Assembly: GCF_030063205.1 (NCBI RefSeq)
Contig: NZ_JASISQ010000003.1
Location: 310,001 to 374,000 of the forward strand
Origin: Arthrobacter antibioticus
GTDB taxonomy: Bacteria > Actinomycetota > Actinomycetes > Actinomycetales > Micrococcaceae
Reading direction: 5' to 3'
DNA: 64,000 nucleotides
Translations under genes and position numbers: made by a program
In this document: positions 1 through 7,900 of the stretch, one piece after another
Numbering within the stretch: the stretch's first letter is position 1
Layout of the letters: each line of letters starts with the position of its first letter
The notes under the pieces: generated by a model
The model's database searches: none
Told to the model about the DNA's origin: nothing
What the model saw: the letters and a program-made list of their open reading frames with translations, nothing else

Positions 1-660
1 GTGGTCATTGTCATTGGAATTTTACAAATCAGTGGAGTGGAGTTCCCTGGTCTGAGCCGCCGCGGAGGCACTGACGGGACCTCAGCAATATCGGTTTTTG
101 TTCTCGGCTCCGTGTATGGAGTGGCCGGGGTATGTGCCGGTCCCATTCTTGGATCGGTGTTGGCCGTGGCTGCCGCTGGCGGTAATCCACTGTATGGCGG
201 GATCATGCTGGCAATTTTTGCGCTCGGCATGGCGCTGCCGTTGGGAATTTTATCCCTGTTCTGGACACACTTGCGGTTGGGTCAGCGTGGTTGGTTGAAA
301 CCACGCCGTTTCCGGCTGGGACCGTGGGAGAACTCGGTGTGGATGGTGGTCTCCGGGGTGCTTTCCATCGGTATTGGTGTCCTACTGCTACTGACTCAGG
401 GCACGGCTTCCTTGGGCGGTCTGCTGACTATTGATGCTCAGTACGAGGCGGAATCCTGGGTTGTTGGGATCTCATCAAAGATCTCCAACGTAGGCTTCGG
501 TGTCGCCGCGCTGCTGGTTCTTCTTCTTGCGGGCGGACTCTATTTGTGGCGTTCACGTCGCGCAGAGCAGGCTTCCCGAACCGTCGATTCCACACCGTCA
601 GATTCCACACCGCCAGATTCCACACCGTCAGATTCCACACCGTCTTCAGAGAGTAGCTAG
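1..660 (+). CDS. CcdA/DsbD-like cytochrome c biogenesis or thiol-redox membrane protein, 3' part
   Basis: The frame is open at base 1, so the gene begins before the window; 219 residues are visible. They form about four or five hydrophobic membrane segments with a glycine-rich GVCAGPILGS stretch, like the half-repeats of CcdA/DsbD transmembrane proteins that carry reducing equivalents across the membrane. The last 30 residues are a low-complexity hydrophilic tail of DSTP(S/P) pentapeptides encoded by a 15-bp tandem repeat. The stop codon is one base before the GTG start of the next gene, so the two are almost certainly co-transcribed. The canonical CcdA cysteines are not in the visible part, so the redox role is inferred from family resemblance and from the CPVC protein downstream. 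Confidence 0.65.
   Translation: MVIVIGILQISGVEFPGLSRRGGTDGTSAISVFVLGSVYGVAGVCAGPILGSVLAVAAAGGNPLYGGIMLAIFALGMALPLGILSLFWTHLRLGQRGWLKPRRFRLGPWENSVWMVVSGVLSIGIGVLLLLTQGTASLGGLLTIDAQYEAESWVVGISSKISNVGFGVAALLVLLLAGGLYLWRSRRAEQASRTVDSTPSDSTPPDSTPSDSTPSSESS
586..645 (+). repeat. 15-bp tandem repeat, 4 copies, coding
   Basis: Four head-to-tail copies of GATTCCACACCGTCA with one or two substitutions. The period is a multiple of three, so copy-number change would lengthen or shorten the DSTP tail of the membrane protein without breaking the frame. Confidence 0.9.
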
Positions 661-661
661 C

Positions 662-1126
662 GTGTTTGCCACTATTGCCTCTAATTTGCGTCTGTGGCCG
701 CTGCGGCGCTGGGCGGCAGGTGCCGCCACGGCGCTGCTGGTCTACGTATTGGTCGCCATTCCCACGGTCCTCATTCCGAACACCTTCTTTAGCCGTGAGA
801 TCCCGCCAATGTGGTGGTCTTATGCCGCGCTGGGCATCAGCTCGCTACTGACGGGGCTGCTGGTAGCCACCTATGTGGCCTCACCGATCACCCGCGCGGG
901 AGCAACCAATAAAACGGGCGTCTTCGCCTCATTTTTGACCTTCTTTGCCGTGGGCTGCCCTGTCTGCAACAAAATTGTGCTGTTGGTGTTGGGTTCGGCA
1001 GGCGCGATGAAGTTTTTTGAGCCCGTGCAGCCTATTCTGGCGGTGCTCTCCATCGCACTGCTGGTGTGGGCTTTGCTGCGCAGAATCTCTCAAGAGAATT
1101 CGTGCAAGGTACCTGCCGCGGTTTAG
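662..1126 (+). CDS. Small membrane protein with CPVC motif
   Basis: A 154-residue protein starting with GTG one base after the preceding stop; an in-frame opening exists further upstream, but it would overlap the previous gene deeply. It has about four membrane segments. A CPVCNK motif (about residues 99-104) lies in the third, in the context GCPVCNKIVLLVLGSAGA, with a further cysteine near the C-terminus. A CxxC in a membrane helix, directly coupled to a CcdA-like gene, suggests a thiol-disulfide or electron-transfer partner. The family is a conserved hypothetical one to me and no enzymatic role can be assigned. It could alternatively bind a metal. Confidence 0.7.
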   Translation: MFATIASNLRLWPLRRWAAGAATALLVYVLVAIPTVLIPNTFFSREIPPMWWSYAALGISSLLTGLLVATYVASPITRAGATNKTGVFASFLTFFAVGCPVCNKIVLLVLGSAGAMKFFEPVQPILAVLSIALLVWALLRRISQENSCKVPAAV

Positions 1127-1174
1127 GCTCGCGTGAGTATCCCCCGCTAAATCGGACGACGGCGAGAGGTTGCC

Positions 1175-2415
1175 TTAGTTGAACGAGCGGTCCGGTCCCA
1201 GCCGGGAGAGAACAAACGCATCGGATACTGCGGCTGGGGCGAACCTCAGCAGCAGCGAGGCTTGCAAGGCAAGCGCCAACTTTTCCACCACGTTGCGGGC
1301 CTGCCCGGCAAAATCCTGTGGCGCCGAGTGCATAGGAGCCACCTCTTCCCTGAGCCGGGCAGTGAAGTCATCAAAAATCGGGTGCGTGCTTGACGCTAGC
1401 CGCAGCTCCTGGAAAAACGCATCCACAGATTCGGGTTCGGTGGCCATCGCTCGCAGCACATCCAGGACAATACATCCAGGGCAATCACATTGCACGTACC
1501 CTCCCAGATCGCCATGACCGGTTGTTCCCGGGAGCGCATAGCCAAAGGGAAGTCCTCAATATAGCCGTTGCCGGCCAAGTATTCCATGGCTTCGTAGGCA
1601 GGATTGGGACCTCGCTTGCACACCCAGTATTTGGTCAGTGCAGTCCCAAGGCGCCGGAAGGCGCGTTCGGCATCTCCGGCGTCGTCATCACAAGCAGAGG
1701 AAAGGCGCATGCTCACTGCGGTAGCGGGCATGCCATACGGCCTCGGCCACCGATTGGGGTATGCCACCGATTGGCGTACGCCGCCGGCCGTGCCGAGAAT
1801 ACAGTCAAAGCGGGTTTGGCCCACCATTGTCAGGATGGCGCGCACCCCGCGGCCCGGCTCGCCCACCCGCCACCCGACGGTGTTGGCAAATTCAAGCTCG
1901 GCGGAAGCGTTGGATCTGTTGCCCAGCTTGTCCTTCAGGCGCTGGATCAAGAACGTGTTCCTGCTCGCATCCGGCAGTACTCTGGGCACCAGAAAGCAGC
2001 CAAGCCCCGCCTAGTCCCGCGCTAACACCAGAAACGCATCCGACATAGGCGCCGAACAAAACCACTTGTGGCCGGTCAGGCGGAAATGATCCCCTGAGGC
2101 ACGGCGCGGGTGGTGTTGGCCCGCACATCCAAGGCAGCCACTGCCCCGTTTCACCTGCGCAAAAAGCATAAATTGTGCAGCTCGCAGTGCGCTGGCTTCC
2201 TTGCACGGGAACTCCCATACGGGAGTATGCGCACCAGCAGCGACGGCTTGGGAAATGATGCGATGGTAGAAGGGGTGGCAATCCACCTCATCGATCCGTT
2301 GCCCGTATTTGCTGTGTGCGCGTAGAATCGGCGGATTCTTGTGGGCCAGTCGGGCATCTTCCTGAAACTGTGCGGAGCCGACGGCGGCGAGGGATCCGGC
2401 GTCGTCTGCGGTCAT
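1175..2415 (-). pseudogene. Decayed AidB-type acyl-CoA dehydrogenase
   Basis: Three consecutive minus-strand frames carry pieces of one AidB/isovaleryl-CoA dehydrogenase-like flavoprotein. The 5' piece has the RAHSKYGQRIDEV region and then LTGHKWFCSAPMSDAFLVLA. The middle piece has QRLKDKLGNRSNAS and SREQPVMAIWEGTCNVIALD. The 3' piece has LRAMATEPESVDAFF and SLLLRFAPAAVSDAFVLSRL. Lesions: the N-terminus is short; about 80 residues are missing before the LTGHKWF motif, where the DVRANTTRAVPQG sequence survives only out of frame; there is a frameshift with stop near 2011; a deletion after GTAGGVRQSVA; and a 14-bp tandem duplication at 1458-1485 that shifts the frame right after NVIALDVL. No functional flavoenzyme can be made. 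An intact paralogue may exist elsewhere. Confidence 0.9.
1458..1485. repeat. 14-bp tandem duplication causing a frameshift
   Basis: ACATCCAGGACAAT is followed directly by ACATCCAGGGCAAT (13 of 14 identical). Removing one copy restores the minus-strand frame from NVIALDVL into LRAMATEPES, so the duplication is a plausible slippage event that helped inactivate the pseudogene. Confidence 0.85.
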
Positions 2416-2424
2416 GGCTACAGG

Positions 2425-3105
2425 CTATGCCATCTGTGTTGCGGCCCGGTCTAGGAACTGGGCAACTGCTCGCGGGCGCGATAACACGGGGGCGTGACTG
2501 GAGGCTATCTCCGTCACGGACGCCCCCATGCGCTCAGCCATTTCGCGCTGCAAAACCGGTGGGACGCAACAATCATCCGTGGCCACAAGATAATGGGATG
2601 GCAGCTCCAACCAGGCAGGGGATCCCACCTTCACACGGTCGAGCCCAATCCGAACCATTTCCTGAGTCGCCGCGGCCACGGCGACCAGCTCGGCTGGGGC
2701 ATCTGCTGCCAGCACTGCGCCAAAATACGGTCGGTCAATATAGGTGTAATCTCCCGCCACCACCACGTGGGCAGGAACAAGACTGCCTGGGTGACGCCGG
2801 GACAGCCCGCTGACGGATTCGCCTTCTACTGGGGCAAATGCTGCAACATAGGCCAGCGCTTTCACGGCCTCAACACCGCGAGCAGCTTCTCCGATGACCG
2901 CTCCACCATAGGACCACCCCGCCAGTAAGACCGGGCCCGTCACAGTGGCCAGTGCCCGGCGCACGGCAGCGACGTCGTTCTCAAATGACTCAAGTCCCAG
3001 CTGAGCGGCAATAGGGACATGCCCCATTGCTTGCAGTTCGGTGATGACCTTGGCCCAACTGGAACCATCAGACCAAAGGCCATGGACCAAAACGATATTT
3101 GTCAT
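2425..3105 (-). CDS. Alpha/beta hydrolase, EstC/salicylate-esterase-like
   Basis: A 226-residue soluble alpha/beta hydrolase. It opens with the TNIVLVHGLWSDGSSW oxyanion-hole segment (HG at residues 8-9), followed by the nucleophile elbow GWSYGG (Ser near residue 69) and a C-terminal SSHAPVLSRP histidine. A charge-relay aspartate is probably in the VATDDCCVPP segment. The length and layout match the family of small esterases often annotated as pyrethroid hydrolase or salicylate-esterase-like. The substrate cannot be told. The ATG is preceded by AAGAGGTG. It lies ten bases downstream of the pseudogene start on the same strand and shows no sign of decay itself. Confidence 0.85.
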   Translation of the reverse strand: MTNIVLVHGLWSDGSSWAKVITELQAMGHVPIAAQLGLESFENDVAAVRRALATVTGPVLLAGWSYGGAVIGEAARGVEAVKALAYVAAFAPVEGESVSGLSRRHPGSLVPAHVVVAGDYTYIDRPYFGAVLAADAPAELVAVAAATQEMVRIGLDRVKVGSPAWLELPSHYLVATDDCCVPPVLQREMAERMGASVTEIASSHAPVLSRPRAVAQFLDRAATQMA

Positions 3106-3204
3106 GTGTGCACCTCTTCTTTGAAGTTTTGCTCAATGTATCAGGACAGAATCCGGCCTATCAGACAGCCCACGAGGGCACGCCCGCAACTACAGTGCTA
3201 ACAG

Positions 3205-3264
3205 TTACAGGCACCTTGGTTACAGGCCCTTTGGCTACAGGCACTTTGGTTCTAGGGCCCTAGG
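3205..3264. repeat. 15-bp tandem repeat, 4 diverging copies, intergenic
   Basis: Copies read TTACAGGCACCTTGG, TTACAGGCCCTTTGG, CTACAGGCACTTTGG and a diverged TTCTAGGGCCCTAGG. The last copy contains the stop codon of the minus-strand membrane protein gene. It lies between that gene and the hydrolase, in their transcription direction. Function unknown. Confidence 0.8.
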
Positions 3265-4792
3265 TACACAGGAACACTCCGGCGCGGTACCCGTACTGCC
3301 GTTCCAAGTTATCGATGCCCTCTGGGTCATGCCCGGTGAGTGCTTCTTGGATGGCTTCTGGCGGCGCCGGGAATTCCGCGTTGAGGTGTTTCAGGGCCCA
3401 CGTGTTGCTTGTAAATGCCCACTCAAAAACCAGCAGGGCGCCAATCACGGCAGCCCATGTAAGTCCGTGTGCCGGTGTCCAAGGAATTTCGCGGTTCAAC
3501 GGGGCAAACACCATCGTGTGTGTGGTGAGCATCGAGAAACCTGCGGCAAAGAAGCCGGTAAAAACTGCCGCTTCCGTAGCTCCGAACGATACCCCGGAAC
3601 GGATAAACCAGCGCCTGCGCAACATGAATTGCCAATACACGCCAGCATTGATGATAGTTAGAACCGTGTAGAGCCATAGTGCCGCCAATGTCCACCATGG
3701 AACATGATCAATCATGGAGGGAACCAGTAAGGTCCCGGCCAGCGCCAAGAGAGCAATCAAGTTTGGTGGAATACCAATCAGGAAGCGGGTCCGCCGGGCT
3801 GACTTAGGTGTGGGGGCCCCTTCTGAGTGAGTTTCATCAGCCATCCACTGCGGAATATGTTCCATGCCAAGCGCCGCACTGCCCGCAGCTGTCCCGTCTG
3901 AGGTTGGTTCCACCTTGGCGGAGGCTTCATCGCCGCTGATGTGATCCGCTGGAAACGGTTCGTCGTCAATGTTCACGAAACTCTGTCCCACGTATCGGCG
4001 TTCAAGCAATATTCGCTCCTGCACAAAGGGACGTTCCGGATCAGTCCACACGTCAAATTCGTTGCCTATGGCCGGCGCCCACACTGGATAGTCAAAGAAC
4101 CGGATCCGGAGAGTTTGTGTCTGATCTTGCACAGGGTATTCCAAATCCACGTGGAACATCGCCCGGCCATCAACAATGAACCTCTCATTGGTCACAGCCA
4201 CCACAGTGCCGGTTACGTGGTCCCCGCTTGAAACTATGTCCCGATGGATGCGCTGTTCCGCCCTGGCCTGAAGCCAGATTATTTTACCCAGTTTAAGCAG
4301 TTTGATGGTGGGCACAATCAGCAGGACCGCCACCCCAGTCAACAGCAGGAAGCCAAGCCCATCTCCAGCAGCAGCACGGATAATCGCAGCCAAGACACAT
4401 CCAGCCAAGAGCCCGGTGAGCATGGAGGCATAGACCAGACGCCTACCCCGCGGTGGCACCACTGTGTGCCCGTGATGTTCGGAAGTGCGCTTGACTACCC
4501 CGTAGCCCATCACATGTTTGAAGTTCTTACCTATCTCTTTGCCCAAATTCAGCGCACCCACCAGCCCAATCACGAACAGCAGGGCAGGCACAAAGTGGGC
4601 TACGTCCTCGAACACGCGAGCAACTTCAAGGGGTGAGAAGAAACCGAGCATGGCCACAGCCATGGCCCCGAGGAAAGCCACCAGGGAACAGGCACGGATG
4701 GTCTTGCGCACATAGCCACCCCAAATAATCGGGGACGTTGGCAACGGCACGCATTCCGAACCCGGCACGGCCCGAGACATCGGATACGCCAT
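3260..4792 (-). CDS. Multi-pass membrane protein of unknown function
   Basis: 510 residues. Paired hydrophobic helices occur near residues 31-52 and 66-86, and again near 120-165. A soluble central part (about 175-265) reads like a small beta domain: GDHVTGTVVAVTNERFIV, FHVDLEYPVQDQ, and then VWTDPERPFVQERILLERRYVG. A hydrophilic linker (about 270-330) follows, then four more membrane helices and a hydrophilic C-terminal tail. The central segment resembles the extracytoplasmic domain of DUF3592-type membrane proteins, but I cannot confirm membership. The ATG has GAAGGGG upstream. It stands alone, downstream of the large helicase gene and separated from it by an inverted repeat. Confidence 0.8.
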   Translation of the reverse strand: MAYPMSRAVPGSECVPLPTSPIIWGGYVRKTIRACSLVAFLGAMAVAMLGFFSPLEVARVFEDVAHFVPALLFVIGLVGALNLGKEIGKNFKHVMGYGVVKRTSEHHGHTVVPPRGRRLVYASMLTGLLAGCVLAAIIRAAAGDGLGFLLLTGVAVLLIVPTIKLLKLGKIIWLQARAEQRIHRDIVSSGDHVTGTVVAVTNERFIVDGRAMFHVDLEYPVQDQTQTLRIRFFDYPVWAPAIGNEFDVWTDPERPFVQERILLERRYVGQSFVNIDDEPFPADHISGDEASAKVEPTSDGTAAGSAALGMEHIPQWMADETHSEGAPTPKSARRTRFLIGIPPNLIALLALAGTLLVPSMIDHVPWWTLAALWLYTVLTIINAGVYWQFMLRRRWFIRSGVSFGATEAAVFTGFFAAGFSMLTTHTMVFAPLNREIPWTPAHGLTWAAVIGALLVFEWAFTSNTWALKHLNAEFPAPPEAIQEALTGHDPEGIDNLERQYGYRAGVFLCT

Positions 4793-4923
4793 TACTGCCC
4801 CTTCGTGATAGCTGAACTTTCATTGTGCCCACGGGGGACTGCGATGTCGAGCTACGCCACGCCCGTACCCCATCCGGGTCCGCCCTGGGCACTTCAACCT
4901 CCTGGGCACCTCAGACCACCGTC

Positions 4924-4980
4924 GAGATTGGAGATGATGACACCCCGGAGGGATGAACTGGCGTCATTATCTCCAATCTC
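4924..4980. terminator. Long inverted repeat downstream of the helicase gene
   Basis: Arms 4924-4941 (GAGATTGGAGATGATGAC) and 4963-4980 match in 17 of 18 positions around a 21-base loop. It sits 12 bases past the stop of the 1840-residue gene on the minus strand. No T-run follows, so a factor-independent terminator of the classical type is not shown; a U-less actinobacterial terminator or an mRNA 3'-end stabiliser is the most likely role. Confidence 0.6.
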
Positions 4981-4992
4981 AACCGCCGAGGC

Positions 4993-7900
4993 TCAACCAC
5001 CGAGCCGGTAAATCCCATCCCGGTCCTTTGTACATACGCCATTGCGCTGACAGCGGTAAAGGGATTTACTCACGGCTGCCTGAATCTCCGGTCCGCTGCG
5101 CGCCCACGAAAAAATCGATCGCAATGCTGTGAGAATTTGCTCCCCGGAGAGGCCCACGGCGTCGCGCAGCACTAAACGAACGGCCTCGTCAAGCTCCTCG
5201 GGTGGGATCGCTCCGGCCTTCCGATTCACTCCGGAGGCGCCAGGATGCCGGACATGCACAGCCCCGGGTGGCCCCAAACGGATGAAATCGTCGTTGTCTA
5301 AGCGAGCCCTCTCATCCGCAATGATGGATTGTGCCACCGCTTCGAGCAGGTTCTCCTTGATTCGGGATCCCACTCGTCCCATCCCCCAGGTCTCACGCAG
5401 CCGTGCTTGGAGCGTATCCAGATGCAGGGGCGCTTCGGCGGCAATCACTTTTTGGCAGAATTCTACGAGCTCCGGCAGTGCCTCAGGTGATCCTGCGGCC
5501 ACATCATGGCTGGTTCGCAAGTGCCGTGCCTGTTGGTAAGCAATACTCCAACTGGGTGCGGCTAGGAGATCCACGGCCTCAAAATCAAGTCCAGGTTCCT
5601 CGCTGTCAGCCAGTTGCTGACCGCCTTTCACAGGCGACCCCATTAGAGCCTCCTCGAGTGCTTGTTGAAGTCTGCCCACTTGGCCAACCGGATCCCGGTA
5701 CCAACCCAGGCCCCACACCCGGAACATATTCCAGCCCAAATTTTGCAACACCGAGCCACGCAAACGATCGCGGTCCCTGGCCGTTTTCGCAGAACTGTAC
5801 GCCACGCCGTCGCACTCCACACCTAACAAAAAGGTGCCGGGCTTGTGTGGGTGTTTGACGCCAATATCTACCCGGTATTTAGCGGAACCAACCCGGGAGA
5901 GCGTTTCATAACCCAGCGCTTCAATGCTCTTTCGGACCTGGCCCTCCAACAGGAAGTCACCTTCGCTATGACTGGGGGCTATCCTGTGGGCCAGGGCAGC
6001 GGTGCCGCGGGAGGCGAAATCCAGATAGTTGCGCAGATGAAAATTACCCTCAGAGTTGCCCTCACGCATCTGAGAGGCGTGAAAGGAACTGACAATTTCC
6101 ACGCGTCGACGGGCCCTAGTGATGGCTACATTCAGGCGACGCTGCCCACCTTTACGAGTAAGCGGGCCAAAGTTCATGGCCAAGTGCCCGCTAGCATCTG
6201 GTCCGTAGCCAACGCTGAAAATGATGATATCCCGCTCATCGCCCTGCACCGATTCAAGGTTCTTTACAAAGAAACCATGCAACCGGTCGCGGTCATCCAG
6301 CAGCCCGGTGAGCGCAGGTTCGTCAACGCTGCGCCGGTCAATGGCATCAAAAATGGCGTCAGCTTGGGCGGTCGAAAACGTGACCACGCCCAGCGATAAA
6401 CCAGAATTGTTGCGGCGGTGCTCAATGATCCGGTCAACCACCCGCTCGGCCTCAATAGGGTTCATTGCCCCCTTGCCGCGCTGGTAAACACCGTTCACGA
6501 ACTCGTGATGGACCCCCAAATCAAGTGAGTTTTGCACGGCGCCCGGGAAAGTATTCAACTTGCCGTCATAAAAACCATAATTTGAATAGGTGATCAGATC
6601 TTCGTGCAGGCTACGGTAGTGCCACGTCAGTGGCAACGAGGTGATGGCGCCGGATGCCTTACACAGATCCAGCACACTATCGAAGTTGTCAGGGGCCAGC
6701 TCGTCATCACTTTCTTCGGCTGTGGTGGTGAAGAAAGCGGTGGGTGGAAGCTGCTTCTGATCCCCGGCAATAATGAGCTGATTACCGCGGTAAATACAGT
6801 TCACAGCGTCCGCCGGCATGACCTGGGACGCCTCATCAAAAATGACAACATCAAAACGCATACTGCCCGGCAGGTATTGCGAAACAGACAACGGGCTCAT
6901 CATGAAGCAAGGTTTCAGCGCCTGCGCCACATCACCGGTCTGCTCCAGAAGTGTTCGGATGGGTTTGTGCCGAGACTTTTTCTCAGCTTCACGGACGATG
7001 ATGGCCGCCGCACCAAAGCTTGATCGCGGACGCCGGGCCGTGCACGCCTCAACCACGGAACTATAGGCATATTTGATCAGTTTCGCATCAAGGGCGGAGA
7101 ACTCTTCCACTCTGGCGTTCCGGTTGCCCGGGCGGTACTCCGCCAGCCGGGTATCTCCCGAGATAATGGCCTCTGCCCAGGGTTCAAGCGCACCTCGTTC
7201 AAATGCGCCTGGAATATCTGCCGCTGGCGCTGCCGCTTTTTCCAACCCCGCCGCGGTCTCCCCCAAACCGTGTGCAGCGGCCCACTGGCGAATCCGCTTG
7301 TACTCAAACCACACGTCGATATCCGTGGCAGCCTCGGCGTCCATCTCCGCGGCCAGCCCAACTGTGCCAGCCACGTCGCGGCCCAGCTCTTCAGTCAACC
7401 CGTGCACGCGATCATCCTCAAACCATCTGGCCAGTTCCGCCAGACCGTTATCCCAGCGGGCTGTGCATGCTTGCAGGGAAAGTTCGACGCCGGAAAACTC
7501 ACCCAGGATTTCCAAGGCTGCCCCGTCAAGGGGAGCGTTGAGATTGCTGCGGGCAGCCCGACACCAGACCAAGTCCTGCTCCAGAACCGGCCACGGCGTT
7601 GCTAGCCCGGCGAAATGGTGGCCCAAAAGCTCGGAGTCGGCGGCAGCAACGGCGTCGTTCGCGGCATCTATTTCAACCAGCCTGGCAATCCGGGACAGGT
7701 TCTCCGCGGCTTGTCTGAGCATCAACTTTTTTGCACCCATGGCATTTAGGCGAGCCAGCGCAGGCTCTGCCGTAGTGAGCTGGTCGGCAAAACCGACGCT
7801 AACCTGCAACAGCTCATTCAGCGGAGCTTCGGCAGCCCACAGCTGAAAGTCCGAATCCAATGTTTCGCCCATCAGCTTCTTGAGTTTGTCCGCGCCAGCA

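Noticed and set aside
586-645. CRISPR array
   Set aside because: The repeats are contiguous without spacers, 15 bp long, and encode a regular protein tail.
7073-7846. A 257-codon open frame on the plus strand
   Set aside because: It lies inside the helicase gene on the opposite strand, is rich in Ala, Ser and Pro and has no domain; it is a by-product of GC-rich codon use.
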